Positions 9,708-20,200 of a stretch of DNA of 64,000 nt are shown here, one piece after another (within the stretch, counting starts at the first letter, position 1; each line of letters opens with the position of its first letter). A program made the translations under genes and the position numbers. The notes beneath the pieces are model-generated. The model saw nothing but the letters and a program-made list of their open reading frames with translations. It was not told the DNA's origin and did not search any database. The stretch is from Flavobacteriales bacterium (lineage in GTDB: Bacteria; Bacteroidota; Bacteroidia; Flavobacteriales_D; Crocinitomicaceae): NCBI GenBank assembly GCA_022361195.1, contig JAKSBJ010000396.1, positions 1 to 64,000 of the forward strand. Direction: 5' to 3'.

Positions 9708-9718
9708 GATTCGCAACT

Positions 9719-11923
9719 ATGCGAACTATGAGAGTAATAATTCTACTATTAGCTATTGGTCTCTGCTGTGGAACTGTATACCCCCAAAAAAACGTTAACG
9801 GTCTTTTAAACTCTGCTGAAAAAAACCGAATGGCGTTTAACTTTCCTGAAGCAATCAGAGAGTATAAACAAGTTTTAGCGTCTCAAGCCCAAAACCCTGT
9901 AGCCCTTGACGGCTTGTCCGAAATTTATTTGTTAGATTACCAAATTTTCGACTCGGCACAAGTCTACCTTGAAAAAAGAATAAAATCGTTTAAAGGTGAC
10001 ACCTCTTATGTCACTTACTTCCATTATGCTAACTGCTTACGCTTTCAGGAAAAGCATGAAGAAGCGATTAAGATGTATGACTTCTACCGAAAAAATGGCA
10101 TCAAAAAGCAAAAGAAAGGCGATCCTATGATCATGCTTCTCAATGAGAACATTGAGTTTTGCCAAAATGCAATGCGCAACCGAGAAAGTATTTACATCCC
10201 GTTTGAAGTTGAGAATATGGGATTCTTCATCAACTCTGTTGACCCAGAGTACACTCCGGTTTTTATTGAAGAAGAAAATCTACTCTTATATAATGCTCGT
10301 TATAAGGACTACGACAAAGAGTTGCGGTCAGAAGACAATAAATACTTTGAAAATATCTACTACTTTGATTTGGAAGAATCAGTAGCCTCAACCTATAATC
10401 CTGGAATTGATCAAGAATTTCACCAGGCTGTGGCCAGCAAAGGATACAATAGTGATACAATTATGGTATTCTGGAAAAATAAAGTGTGGATTTCTTCTAT
10501 TGCCATGGACCGTTTGGACTCTTTGGCTCCATTGCCAGATGAAATCGCCTCACCTTTTTATTTCATGCCTCATGCCGTTTTCACGAAGGATCATCAAACC
10601 TTGATTTTCTCGGCACAACATTCCTTAGAAGGAAATTTGGACATTTACATTTCTCATAAAACAGATACGGCTTGGACAACACCTCAACCTATCAGTACTA
10701 AAATTAACACTGGATTTGATGAAGATGGTCCTTTCCTTAGCCCTGATGGGAAAAAGCTTTACTTTTCTTCGAAAGGTCACAATAGTTCGGGTGGATATGA
10801 CTTCTTTGTTTCGGAATTGATAGACGGAGAATGGTCAGCACCACTAAACATGGGATATCCAATGAACTCTGCAGGAGATGACATTTACATTAGTTTCAAA
10901 GAAAATGGTAAAAACGGATTCTTTGCTTCTAACCGTAATGGTGGCTTTGGAGGAATGGACATTTACTCTTTTGGAATGTTAAAGAAAACCGTTCGTGGAA
11001 CTGCTAAGGATGAAAAGGGAAATCTTTTAGCGGGTGTTTTAGTTGAATTAACTGACATGGAAAGTGGTTTAATTAGCTATGAAGAAACAGATGAAAACGG
11101 AGACTATTCTTTCCTGGTAGATCCTGATCGAAAATTTGCCATTTTAGGAACTAAGGAGAAGTATTTTGAAGATAGAACTTCTGTTGACACCGAAACGGAG
11201 AAAGACTACGTAATTGCCAATTTGGCATTGGAAAAGGATCCGGGAATTTCTTTGTATCTGCAAATTAAAGATGCCGAATCAAAAGATCCTATTGATAGTG
11301 TAAAAATCACTTTGCTAGACAATATGGTGGATGTTGAAGAAACCTTCATGACCTCTGAAAATGGAGATATGTTTAAACCACTTGCGGATAAAAAACTACA
11401 AGAAAGAGGTTCGTATAATATCAAAATTGAAAAGGACGGCTACCTTACCAAAACGGTTACTTACAACGTTTTATTTGATAAAGAAGGACGTTATAACATT
11501 CATGAATTTATTGATGTTTCATTAGAGAAAGTGGAGGTTGGAAGTGACCTTACTGATATCATTGACCTTCTCCCTATTTATTTTGATTTGGGAAGGTCAA
11601 ATATTAGACCTGATGCAGCAATTGAGTTAGACAAGATTGTTAAAGTAATGAATGACAACCCCGAAATGATTGTAGAGTTAGGTTCACATACAGATTCAAG
11701 AGGAAATAACCGTTCTAACCAATCTCTGTCGGATAAAAGAGCTAAATCTTCTGCCCAATACATTAAAGAACGTATTAGCAATCCGGAGCGTATTACCGGA
11801 AAAGGGTTTGGGGAATCTAAGTTAGTGAATCACTGTAGTGATGGAGTTAAATGTTCTGAGCTTGAACATCAGGCTAACCGTCGTACAGAATTCATCATCA
11901 TTCAAATGACAAATCCCAAATAG
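9719..11923 (+). CDS. PorE-like envelope protein: TPR, PD40 propeller, carboxypeptidase-regulatory fold, OmpA
   Basis: A 734-aa exported protein and paralogue of the gene at 3074. The N-terminal hydrophobic segment (VIILLLAIGLCC) is a signal; the Cys pair is not a clean lipobox. TPR helices (about 27-140) precede a PD40 propeller (about 170-420, DEDGPFLSPDGKKLYFSSKG and ASNRNGGFGGMDIY). One or two carboxypeptidase-regulatory-like modules follow (about 424-600, VRGTAKDEKGNLLAGVLVEL), then an OmpA domain (about 615-734, SHTDSRGN, LSDKRAKS, NRRTEFII). This is the exact domain order of PorE, the T9SS protein linking the secretion complex to peptidoglycan. A 150-base gap separates it from the sensor gene. 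An imperfect box TAGATTCG ends five bases before the ATG. Confidence 0.87.
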   Translation: MRTMRVIILLLAIGLCCGTVYPQKNVNGLLNSAEKNRMAFNFPEAIREYKQVLASQAQNPVALDGLSEIYLLDYQIFDSAQVYLEKRIKSFKGDTSYVTYFHYANCLRFQEKHEEAIKMYDFYRKNGIKKQKKGDPMIMLLNENIEFCQNAMRNRESIYIPFEVENMGFFINSVDPEYTPVFIEEENLLLYNARYKDYDKELRSEDNKYFENIYYFDLEESVASTYNPGIDQEFHQAVASKGYNSDTIMVFWKNKVWISSIAMDRLDSLAPLPDEIASPFYFMPHAVFTKDHQTLIFSAQHSLEGNLDIYISHKTDTAWTTPQPISTKINTGFDEDGPFLSPDGKKLYFSSKGHNSSGGYDFFVSELIDGEWSAPLNMGYPMNSAGDDIYISFKENGKNGFFASNRNGGFGGMDIYSFGMLKKTVRGTAKDEKGNLLAGVLVELTDMESGLISYEETDENGDYSFLVDPDRKFAILGTKEKYFEDRTSVDTETEKDYVIANLALEKDPGISLYLQIKDAESKDPIDSVKITLLDNMVDVEETFMTSENGDMFKPLADKKLQERGSYNIKIEKDGYLTKTVTYNVLFDKEGRYNIHEFIDVSLEKVEVGSDLTDIIDLLPIYFDLGRSNIRPDAAIELDKIVKVMNDNPEMIVELGSHTDSRGNNRSNQSLSDKRAKSSAQYIKERISNPERITGKGFGESKLVNHCSDGVKCSELEHQANRRTEFIIIQMTNPK

Positions 11924-11959
11924 GATCATCTTTTTTACAACTCGCTTTAACTATTGTAA

Positions 11960-12526
11960 ATGAGCGAAGTCGAAACAAAGTATTTCATTGACCGAAAGGA
12001 TTGGAGAAAATGGCTTGAAGCCAATTTTGAAATCAAAGATGATATTTGGTTAGAATATCCACTTAAAAAAACTGCTAAGCCTCGAATTCTTTATAACGAC
12101 GCCGTTGAAGAAGCCCTTTGTTTTGGATGGATTGACAGTACCGTTAAATCTCTCAATGAAGAAACGACTATTCAACGTTTCTGTAAACGACGGAAGAAAT
12201 CAAGTTTTTCTCAGCCTAATAAAGAGCGTTTAAAATGGCTTCTTGAAAAAGGGATGATTCATAATTCCATTAAAGCCTCTGTGGAGATCATTGTCAATGA
12301 AGATTTTGTTTTCCCTATTGATATACTGAGTCGACTAAAAGCCGATGAAATAGTATGGGAAAACTATCAGCAATTTTCAGATTCCTACAAACGCATTCGT
12401 ATTGCTTATATTGAAAGCTCTCGTAAAAGACCTGAGGAATTTGAAAAAAGGCTAAACAACTTCCTGGCTAAAACCAAAGAAGGCAAGCTCATTAAAGGTT
12501 TTGGTGGGATTGAAAAGTATTATTAA
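11960..12526 (+). CDS. YdeI/OmpD-associated family protein
   Basis: A 188-aa cytoplasmic protein. The N-terminal WRKWLEANF..DDIWLEY and YNDAVEEALCFGWIDST motifs are hallmarks of the YdeI family (members called bacteriocin-protection or OmpD-associated). The C-terminal part carries the usual helical YdeI segment with FEKRLNNFLAKTKEGK. The biochemical function of the family is not established. It is a single gene between the envelope block and convergent rseP. Confidence 0.85.
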   Translation: MSEVETKYFIDRKDWRKWLEANFEIKDDIWLEYPLKKTAKPRILYNDAVEEALCFGWIDSTVKSLNEETTIQRFCKRRKKSSFSQPNKERLKWLLEKGMIHNSIKASVEIIVNEDFVFPIDILSRLKADEIVWENYQQFSDSYKRIRIAYIESSRKRPEEFEKRLNNFLAKTKEGKLIKGFGGIEKYY

Positions 12527-12542
12527 CGTCCTCTTAGTGTAG

Positions 12543-13868
12543 CTAATTACCCGTTATTGCCTTGTAAATATCATTTCCATTGGCATAGAGTAGCAGCGAT
12601 ATCAATAAGATAATTCCGACCATTTGAGCATACTGCATGAATTTGTCTCCCGGTTTTCTTCCAGTAATCATTTCATACAATAAAAACATAATGTGTCCTC
12701 CGTCTAGTGCCGGAATAGGCAAGAAGTTCATAAAGGCCAACATGATTGAAATAAAGGCCGTCATCATCCAAAAGCGATGCCAGTCCCAAGTTGGTGCAAA
12801 TAAACTACCAAAGGCTCCAAAACCTCCAATGCTCGAAGCACCTTTAGAGGTAAACAAAAACTTCAATTGTGCTATGTAATCAGACAAAGTTGTCATTCCA
12901 AGGGAAATCCCACCAGGAATTGACTCACCAAATGAATAGTCTTTGTGTCTGAAATCGTAATAGCTTCTCCAATCTTTAGCATAAAATCCAATACTACCTG
13001 CTGTATCGGTCATTACATTCGATTGCATCAATTCCCCTTCACGATAATAACCCAAGCTTATCTCTTCATTTTTATGCTTCAAAATTTCCTCTCTGAATTC
13101 ATCATAAAAAGTAACATCTATCCCATTAACTGAAACCAAGCTGTCTCCTTTGAGTAATCCTGCTTTATCCGCATTAGATCCACCTTTAATTGTATCAATC
13201 ACTGTATAAAACCGAGGAATAAAGGCTGGCATTGCATCTTGTTGAAACATCTTATAATCGATGTCCTCCGGCAATTGTATTTCTTCTTCCGTTCCATCTA
13301 AATGTCGAACAGTTACTTCGCGGTAATCTCTCAACAATAGCATGGCATTTACATCCATTATATCAAAAGGAACCTCATCTCCAACTTTTAAGATATGATC
13401 TCCATCCTGAAATCCATACTGCTCAAATGTTTCATGAACTGCAAAACCATTTGGAAGATCTTCCATGGTCATATAATCTTCTCCCCAGGTGAATAACACC
13501 AACATATAAATGACAATTCCCACAATTAAGTTCACCACAACTCCCCCAATCATAATAATCAGTCGTTGCCAGGCTGGTTTTGTACGGAATTCCCAAGGTT
13601 GAGGCTCTTGTTTCATTTGATCCGTATCCATCGATTCATCGATCATTCCGGAAATTTTAACATAACCTCCCAACGGAATCCAACCAATTCCCCACTCAGT
13701 ATCTTTTATCTTCTTTTTAAAAAGAGAGAACTTATAATCAAAGAACAAATAGAATTTTTCTACTCTGGTTTTAAACCATCTTGCAGGAAGAAAATGGCCA
13801 AACTCATGTAAAACAATAAGGATAGACAGACTTAAAATTAGTTGGCCCGCTTTTATAAGAAATTCCAT
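12543..13868 (-). CDS. rseP: RIP metalloprotease RseP (site-2 protease)
   Basis: An inner-membrane zinc protease that cuts transmembrane anchors of anti-sigma factors or remnant signal peptides. At 441 aa it has family length. The catalytic HEFGH motif lies at residues 21-25 in the first membrane helix. The second motif, MNFLPIPALDGGH, lies near residue 380 and supplies the third zinc ligand. One or two PDZ-like domains sit between (about 130-290, GSNADKAGLLKGDSLVSVNG). Hydrophobic helices follow around residues 105-125, 375-400 and 415-435. Promoter boxes on its strand are described separately. Confidence 0.95.
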   Translation of the reverse strand: MEFLIKAGQLILSLSILIVLHEFGHFLPARWFKTRVEKFYLFFDYKFSLFKKKIKDTEWGIGWIPLGGYVKISGMIDESMDTDQMKQEPQPWEFRTKPAWQRLIIMIGGVVVNLIVGIVIYMLVLFTWGEDYMTMEDLPNGFAVHETFEQYGFQDGDHILKVGDEVPFDIMDVNAMLLLRDYREVTVRHLDGTEEEIQLPEDIDYKMFQQDAMPAFIPRFYTVIDTIKGGSNADKAGLLKGDSLVSVNGIDVTFYDEFREEILKHKNEEISLGYYREGELMQSNVMTDTAGSIGFYAKDWRSYYDFRHKDYSFGESIPGGISLGMTTLSDYIAQLKFLFTSKGASSIGGFGAFGSLFAPTWDWHRFWMMTAFISIMLAFMNFLPIPALDGGHIMFLLYEMITGRKPGDKFMQYAQMVGIILLISLLLYANGNDIYKAITGN

Positions 13869-13872
13869 TTGT

Positions 13873-13898
13873 CAAAGTAATTTGAAGCCACAAAGATA
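13873..13898 (-). promoter_or_regulatory. -7 boxes upstream of rseP
   Basis: Read on the minus strand, TATCTTTG (13891-13898) is a perfect TAnnTTTG box 22 bases before the ATG. TTACTTTG (13873-13880), a weaker match, lies four bases before it. Either could drive rseP. The first is the better match. Confidence 0.4.
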
Positions 13899-13965
13899 GT
13901 TTTTGTTTTGGGAAAAACTAACTGCAGATGTACAGCTTAATGATCTTTAGACTTTTTTTTGATTT

Positions 13966-14325
13966 TTAATTGTCTTCAGAGAGCTTTACAAGTCCATTTG
14001 TCACAAAATAATTAATGATAGCTTCTTTCATTAAATGCTCTTGTTGCCTTGAATTAATGGCCGGAATGCTTTGAATTTTCTCAAAATGAGGCCATCCATC
14101 TTCATCATTTTTTTCAAATCGATAAATTCCCCATGGCTCCAAAATGGTACAAATGGCAATGTGCATCAAATTCATCTTCTCATCTTTTGAGAATTTTCGA
14201 TACCCCTGCCCCAATTCTTGTACACCAATTAGTAATAGGATTGAATCAACATCCAACCCCTCACCAAACTTTTCTTCTAAATCTTTTACGACTTCTCTGA
14301 ATTTCAATTCAATTTTATGATCCAT
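13966..14325 (-). CDS. Conserved hypothetical protein, 119 aa
   Basis: A small soluble protein without signal peptide or membrane helix, predicted mostly helical. Visible stretches are FREVVKDLEEKFGEG, LLIGVQELGQGYRKFSKDEKMNLMHIAICTIL and GWPHFEKIQSIP. I recall similar uncharacterised proteins in Flavobacteria but can assign no function. It is divergent from cvpA with 77 bases between them. Confidence 0.7.
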   Translation of the reverse strand: MDHKIELKFREVVKDLEEKFGEGLDVDSILLLIGVQELGQGYRKFSKDEKMNLMHIAICTILEPWGIYRFEKNDEDGWPHFEKIQSIPAINSRQQEHLMKEAIINYFVTNGLVKLSEDN

Positions 14326-14389
14326 CTATTTAACAGTTTACTGTTAGAAATAAACACCTGCTAACAGGCCAGCGCACAAAATTCAGAAT

Positions 14390-14397
14390 TATTTTTG
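14390..14397 (+). promoter_or_regulatory. -7 promoter box of the CvpA-family gene
   Basis: TATTTTTG matches TAnnTTTG and ends five bases before the ATG at 14403, the same geometry as dnaB. A second ATG at 14399 is in another frame. Confidence 0.45.
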
Positions 14398-14402
14398 AAT
14401 GG

Positions 14403-14927
14403 ATGAATTATCTGGATATAATATTGGTTGTGCCGCTCATCATTGGAGGTTGGAGAGGATTTAAAAAAGGGTTTATTATTGAGTTATTTACCCTTTTGGC
14501 ATTACTGGTCGGTATTTATGCCGGAATTCATTTTTCGGATTATATGTCTAGTATTCTAAGAGAACATGTTGGAATAACTTCCGAATATCTTCCTGCCATT
14601 TCGTTTACCGTAACATTGTTACTGGTTGGTGCCATGATTTTCTTTGGAGGGAAATTAGTAGAGAAAGGAATCAAATTGATTGCTTTGGGACCGATTAATA
14701 AGTTTACCGGAATGTTTTTTGGAATCACCAAAATGCTCTTTATCTCCAGTGCTTTTTTAGTTATTCTTGAATCGTACGATCAAAGAGGTGACTTTATTCC
14801 TGAAGATCTCAAATCCAATTCACTCCTATACCATCCGGTTAAAAAGGCCTCATTAACAACCATACCGGCTTTAAAGCACAGTGATTTGCTTGTTCAAACC
14901 ACCGACTTTGCTTCAAACTTACCCTAA
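14403..14927 (+). CDS. CvpA family membrane protein
   Basis: A 174-aa integral membrane protein with four predicted helices. It has the CvpA-family opening (MNYLDIILVVPLIIGGWRGFKKGFIIELFTLLALLVG), in which the short loop GWRGFKKGF between helices 1 and 2 is characteristic. E. coli CvpA is needed for colicin V export and envelope homeostasis; the role here is unknown. Its 3' end overlaps the convergent OsmC gene by nine bases. Confidence 0.85.
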   Translation: MNYLDIILVVPLIIGGWRGFKKGFIIELFTLLALLVGIYAGIHFSDYMSSILREHVGITSEYLPAISFTVTLLLVGAMIFFGGKLVEKGIKLIALGPINKFTGMFFGITKMLFISSAFLVILESYDQRGDFIPEDLKSNSLLYHPVKKASLTTIPALKHSDLLVQTTDFASNLP

Positions 14928-15326
14928 GTTCGTAATTACCTTCAAATCTGCTGAAAGGCTATTTGCTACAGGACAGCTCATTGCAATTCGTTCAACTGTT
15001 TGTAGCTCTTGTTCTGAGAAGTTATTTTCCTTAAAATCAAAGTCGATGTGAACCTCAGCTATTCGTCTTGGACCGGAAGCCATCACCTTTTTGACTTCAC
15101 AGCTAATTTCAGATAATTCCCTTCCATTTTTAGAAAAGTGAATTCCAATAATGGTTAACATACAAGAGCACAATGCTGAGGCAACCAAATCAGTTGGAGA
15201 AAAACAACTTCCCTTGCCATTATTATCTACTGGAGCATCTGTATGAACAATTGTTCCTGATTTAAGATGGATCATTTGTGTTTGCAATGATCCCGTATAA
15301 TTGATGTCAAAATTCTTTGATTCCAT
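14919..15326 (-). CDS. OsmC family peroxiredoxin-like protein
   Basis: A 135-aa OsmC/Ohr-fold protein, expected to reduce organic peroxides in the cytoplasm with two active-site cysteines. These appear in ASALCSCMLTIIG (about residue 55) and AMSCPVANSL (about residue 120), at the usual places. The segment SPTDLVASALCSCM is the OsmC family signature. It converges on the CvpA-family gene with a nine-base overlap. Confidence 0.88.
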   Translation of the reverse strand: MESKNFDINYTGSLQTQMIHLKSGTIVHTDAPVDNNGKGSCFSPTDLVASALCSCMLTIIGIHFSKNGRELSEISCEVKKVMASGPRRIAEVHIDFDFKENNFSEQELQTVERIAMSCPVANSLSADLKVITNLG

Positions 15327-15403
15327 ACTATATAGCTGTTATTTCGTTTATTCTTATGTAGAGAGAATTTACTGACTTATGAAAATAGTCGGTGATATTT
15401 CAC

Positions 15404-15411
15404 TAAATTTG
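15404..15411 (+). promoter_or_regulatory. -7 promoter box of the outer-membrane protein gene
   Basis: TAAATTTG is a perfect box six bases before the ATG at 15418, another short-leader or leaderless arrangement. Confidence 0.45.
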
Positions 15412-15417
15412 TTATGA

Positions 15418-16143
15418 ATGCTAAGATACCTTTATATATTCTTTTTGTTGGTTAGCGTAGGAGGATTTTCTCAAGAACATGCAACAGATGACACCAAAAC
15501 ACTGATGCGGAGAGATTTTTCTGTGGGACTACATTTCAATACCAATGGTTGGGGGTTTGGAGCGGATTATGGTTTTCAAAAAAACTATAAGTACAAAAAT
15601 ATTGTTGGATTTGTAGTGAGCAACATTCGACACGAAAAAGAATATAAAATCTTTGGAGCACTCTCCAATTCAAAAGGGTATTACTTTGGGAAATTGAATT
15701 CGCTTGTCGCATTTCGGCCATATTATGGTGGGAAATTGGTGATGTTTAAAGGAGTTAGGGAAAACGGAATAGAAATTTCGGCCAAATGGAGTTTAGGTCC
15801 TTCTGTTGGATTGGTTAAACCTGTTTATTTAAGAATAGATAAATTCAATTTGCCACCTCAGGATGAAAAGTATGATCCTGATGTGCACAATACAAATAAT
15901 ATTACCTCTCGTTCATCCTGGTTTAAAGGTTTGGACGAAGCTTCATTTCGTGTAGGAGCTTTTGGAAAATTTGGCGTTGATTTCAATTTTTCAGGAGCGC
16001 GTAATGGCATCAGTGGCGGGGAAGTTGGTGTAATTCTGGATTATTTTCCTGGAAGGGCAATTGAAATAATGCACAATAATGCCAACAGTAATTTACATAC
16101 CGCCTTATATTTGCAATTCAATTTAGGACAAAAACTTTACTAA
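15418..16143 (+). CDS. Probable outer-membrane beta-barrel protein
   Basis: A 241-aa protein with a short signal peptide ([16 protein letters not shown]) followed by alternating amphipathic strands ([49 protein letters not shown]). The final aromatic residue (Y) fits Bam-dependent outer-membrane barrels. No specific family is recognised. lipA follows 19 bases after the stop, but it has its own -7 box. Confidence 0.7.
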   Translation: MLRYLYIFFLLVSVGGFSQEHATDDTKTLMRRDFSVGLHFNTNGWGFGADYGFQKNYKYKNIVGFVVSNIRHEKEYKIFGALSNSKGYYFGKLNSLVAFRPYYGGKLVMFKGVRENGIEISAKWSLGPSVGLVKPVYLRIDKFNLPPQDEKYDPDVHNTNNITSRSSWFKGLDEASFRVGAFGKFGVDFNFSGARNGISGGEVGVILDYFPGRAIEIMHNNANSNLHTALYLQFNLGQKLY

Positions 16144-16151
16144 CGATAAGG

Positions 16152-16159
16152 TAAATTTG
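16152..16159 (+). promoter_or_regulatory. -7 promoter box of lipA, deciding its start
   Basis: TAAATTTG ends three bases before the ATG at 16163. An in-frame TTG at 16157 would overlap the box, so the ATG is preferred as the lipA start. Confidence 0.45.
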
Positions 16160-16162
16160 AGA

Positions 16163-17029
16163 ATGGAAGTAGATGTTAAGGAAGTAAGCAGAGTTAAAAA
16201 GCCAAAGTGGCTAAGGGTAAAACTGCCTACTGGTGAAAACTATAAAAAAGTTCGATCACTTGTCGACGAACACAAATTACACACAATTTGTGAAAGCGGT
16301 AATTGCCCTAATATGGGGGAATGCTGGGGAGAAGGTACTGCTACCTTCATGATTCTTGGAAACATTTGTACCCGTTCGTGCGGATTTTGTGCCGTAGCAA
16401 CCGGAAAACCTTTGGAAGCGGATCCTTTTGAGCCAGGTAAAGTAGCCCAATCTGTTAAATTAATGCAGGTAAAACATGCCGTTATCACTTCTGTAGATCG
16501 TGATGATTTACCCGATGGTGGTTCGGAGACCTGGGCTATGACAGTGCGAGCAATTCGTCGTCAAAGTCCACAAACTACCATGGAAACTTTAATTCCTGAT
16601 TTTGCTGGAAAGTGGGAAAATCTTCAAAATATCATCGATGTTGCTCCTGAAATTGTTTCGCACAACCTTGAAACAGTTCGTCGACTCACTAAACAAGTTA
16701 GAATTCAAGCTAAGTACGATCGGAGTTTAGAAGTATTGATGCGTCTCAAAAAAGGAGGGATGAAAACCAAATCAGGTATCATGCTAGGCTTAGGAGAAAC
16801 CGAAGAGGAAATTTATGAAACCATTGATGACCTCAGCAACGTTTCTTGTGATATTTTAACCATGGGACAGTATTTACAACCCACTCCTAATCACCTCCCA
16901 GTAGCCGAATTTGTTCCACCGCAAAAGTTTGATGAGTATAAGGAATATGCCCTCAAAAAAGGATTCAGATTCGTTGAAAGCGGCCCTCTCGTTCGTTCAT
17001 CTTACCATGCTGAGAAACATCTCTTTTAA
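16163..17029 (+). CDS. lipA: Lipoyl synthase
   Basis: A radical SAM enzyme that inserts two sulfur atoms into octanoyl-protein to make the lipoyl cofactor of pyruvate and 2-oxoglutarate dehydrogenases. With the ATG at 16163 it is 288 aa. The auxiliary-cluster motif [13 protein letters not shown], the radical [11 protein letters not shown] and the C-terminal RSSYHA serine motif are all present. The frame is open to a TTG at 16157, but the ATG is more likely and fits the promoter spacing. Confidence 0.96.
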   Translation: MEVDVKEVSRVKKPKWLRVKLPTGENYKKVRSLVDEHKLHTICESGNCPNMGECWGEGTATFMILGNICTRSCGFCAVATGKPLEADPFEPGKVAQSVKLMQVKHAVITSVDRDDLPDGGSETWAMTVRAIRRQSPQTTMETLIPDFAGKWENLQNIIDVAPEIVSHNLETVRRLTKQVRIQAKYDRSLEVLMRLKKGGMKTKSGIMLGLGETEEEIYETIDDLSNVSCDILTMGQYLQPTPNHLPVAEFVPPQKFDEYKEYALKKGFRFVESGPLVRSSYHAEKHLF

Positions 17030-17079
17030 TTAGATGTGTATAAAATATCCGAATCTTGTCATTGGATGATATAAATAAT

Positions 17080-17102
17080 CTAAGAACTTCTTAGTATATT
17101 AG
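17080..17102 (+). promoter_or_regulatory. Palindrome abutting a -7 box, upstream of the T9SS cargo gene
   Basis: A perfect interrupted palindrome, CTAAGAA-C-TTCTTAG (17080-17094), directly abuts TATATTAG (17095-17102), a TAnnTTAG-type -7 box. The palindrome occupies the spacer and -33 side of the promoter, as an operator would. The leader to the ATG at 17234 would be about 125-130 bases. Confidence 0.4.
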
Positions 17103-17233
17103 TGCCGTTTATGTAGTGTAATCAATTGATTCCGCCACTTTAAACTAAACTTTTAAAACCACATTATTGGCAAAGCGACTTAGGGACCACTAAATCACCA
17201 AGAAACCTAAACGCTTGAAAATTAATAAGTAAT

Positions 17234-20200
17234 ATGAAAAAATCAGTACTAATTGGGAGCCTTTCTGTAGTTACTCTGGGAGCCGGACTTATGTGTTCGA
17301 CGATGACCTCAAAGCAAGAAGGAGCTTACCACGAAAGAACATCTAATCTTCATGAGGCAGCAACTGCTAACTTATATCTTGAAGAGATGTACAGAATGAA
17401 AGGAGATTTTTCTGGTGAAAAATATCAGAAAGCAGCTTCTCAATTCAATCGTTTAGATCAAAACAGAAGTACCATGTCATGGATCGATAAAGGTCCGGAT
17501 AACATTGGTGGACGAACACGTGCCATTGTTGTTGACAAAGATGACATTAACCACCTTTGGGCTGGTTCTGTTTCTGGTGGATTATTTGAGTCTAACAACC
17601 GTGCTGGTACTTGGAAAAAGGTAGAAACCTTCACTGAAGAACTTGGGGTTTCATCGATGTGTCAAACTCCTGGCGCTGGTCAACTTTTTGTTTCAACAGG
17701 ACATCAAAGAGAAGGTTCTATTACAAGTGAAGGAAGTGGGTCTCAAGGAGGAGCTTCTATCTACAAGCAATTAGCTGATGGAACTTTTGAATTAATTTCA
17801 GGAACAAATACGTATAGCTATGTTAATGAGCTAAAATGTGATACCTTAAACGACATTGTGTGGTATGTTTGTTCTAATGGTCTTTTCACTTACAACCCTG
17901 CAACAGACGAAAAAGACAACAAATTGTCTGGAGCTGTTACAGCGATGGATATTTCTCCTGATGGGCAGGTAATTGTTGCTGCTGCAACAGGATTTAAAAC
18001 ACACGTTTCGACCAATGGTGGTGCTAGTTTTACAGATGTTTCAGGAACTGATGCTGGACAAATCATTAGCGGTGGTGTCGGACGAATTGAATATGCTATT
18101 TCTAAAGAAAAAGTGGATGGAAAATATCAAATCTATGCTTCTTTATCGACAAACGGAGGTTTGTTAAAAGGAGTGTGGAGATCTACAAACGACGGATCAA
18201 CCTGGGAGGAAATCGCTCCTGAAAACAATGGTGATCCTGGATCGTTAGCTCCATTTACTTCTGGTGGATCAGGACAAGGTAACTACAACAACATTATTAC
18301 AGTTGTCCCTGGTGCTCCTGAAAGAATCTTATTAGGTGGTATTGATGTTTACTCTTGGGCAAGTACAGGAAACTGGACACAAGTTTCTCAATGGTTCTTG
18401 CACCCAACTAACTTCCAGTATGTACATGCTGACAACCATGAAATGGTATGGGATGATTTAGGAAGACTTTACATTGGTAACGATGGTGGTATTTCTTACT
18501 CAGATAACGCTCAATACACAACATTCCCTACTTTCGTTCAAGCGAACAGAGGATATAACGTTACTCAATTCTATCACTCAAGCTTCTCTGCTCACGGTGA
18601 TGTAATTGGTGGTGCTCAGGATAATGGTACAACTGCTAACTATCACACTGGAACAACTTGGCAAGAACACAAAGAAGTGAGCGGTGGTGACGGATTTGGA
18701 TGTGCAATGTCTTTCATCAACAGAAACATTTTATTCTCTACAATCTACTTCTCTTCTATCGAACGATCGAATGACAGAGGTAACAATATGCTTGAATTCT
18801 ATCCAGAAGCTTTAGAAGATCAATTTGGATGTAATGTTGGAGCTACTGACGGTACTGGATGTGGACAGTTCAACACTAAGATTAAATTATGGGAAGATCC
18901 GAATGATGAGAATTCAGAAGATTCAATTTCATACATTCCTTCTCAAGGGTACAGCGCTGGAGAAATCATTGAAATTCCTTCTGCAACTTCTCAAACATTC
19001 ATTGAGTACGAAACTCCTACTGACGTAGTATATGATGACACAGTAAACTTTGACCCATCAGAAACAACTGAAGATACAGTTATTACTACAATCGATCCAG
19101 GAGCAACTGAATACAACCTTGACATTGTTAACTATACTCACGTTTATGGTGGACCAGCAATTTCAGATGGTGATTCATTGTACTTAATTGACCTTGATAC
19201 AACGATTGTAATTGCTTCATGGACAACTATTGATCACTATTGGGCAACAAACCCATTACGTCCTGGGAAAATCTATGACATGGGTAATGAACCTCAAGAC
19301 TATAATGTTCCTTGGGATACATTGTTAGTACAAGATCATTACCAATCATGGTTTGCTTTAGGTGTTGGAGGAACAATGGGTGTTTGGATGACACGTAACG
19401 CATTAAGATTCTCTGCTGAAGAAGATAACTGGATTAAAGTTATGGCAGAACCTTCAATGGGAACTGTTTCAGTAATGGAATTCTCAAGAGATGGTGATCA
19501 CTTGTTCGTAGGAACTTATGACGGTCAATTATGGAGATTAAGTGGATTTAACGATGTTTATTCACCAGTTGCTCACGACCCTACAATCTTAGGATTTGAA
19601 GGAGATAGTTTAATTGACTACGATAGAGGTCACTATGCAACAACTATTGAAGAAATTGGAACTTTCCCTGGTCCAGTATTAGGATTGGCTCCAGGACCAA
19701 TTGGAGATCCTGATCACCTTGTAGTAACAATTGGTGGATCTAGCGGTCAGGTTCGTGAGTCTGTAAATGCAACAGGAGCTTCAGTTAGCTTTGGTAACAT
19801 CACTCCTTCAAGTATTGGTGGAGAGCCATCTATTCCTATCTCAATGCCTTACTACTCAGCAGTAATTGACAGAGATGATCCAAGTATCATTTTAGTTGGA
19901 ACTGAGTTTGGTGTAATTCTATCTGAAGATGGAGGTTCATCTTGGACTAACTGTTCAGGAGACTTCGGAAAAACTCCTGTATATGATATGGGACAAAACT
20001 GGAGAACTTACGATGAAGGATGTATCAAGCCTGGTTCGATTTACATCGGAACACACGGTAGAGGTATTTGGAGTACAGATGCTTACTTGAACTTACCAAC
20101 TGATCAGGATAACTTAAATCCAACTAAGTTTATCCCTAACATCAACATCTACCCTAACCCAATGCAAGATAACGGAACTATCGAGTTTGACCTTCAGTCA

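Noticed and set aside
183-17137. TTGATTCCGCCA occurs both at 183-194 and at 17126-17137
   Set aside because: A 12-base match is expected many times by chance in 64 kb, and the flanks do not align.
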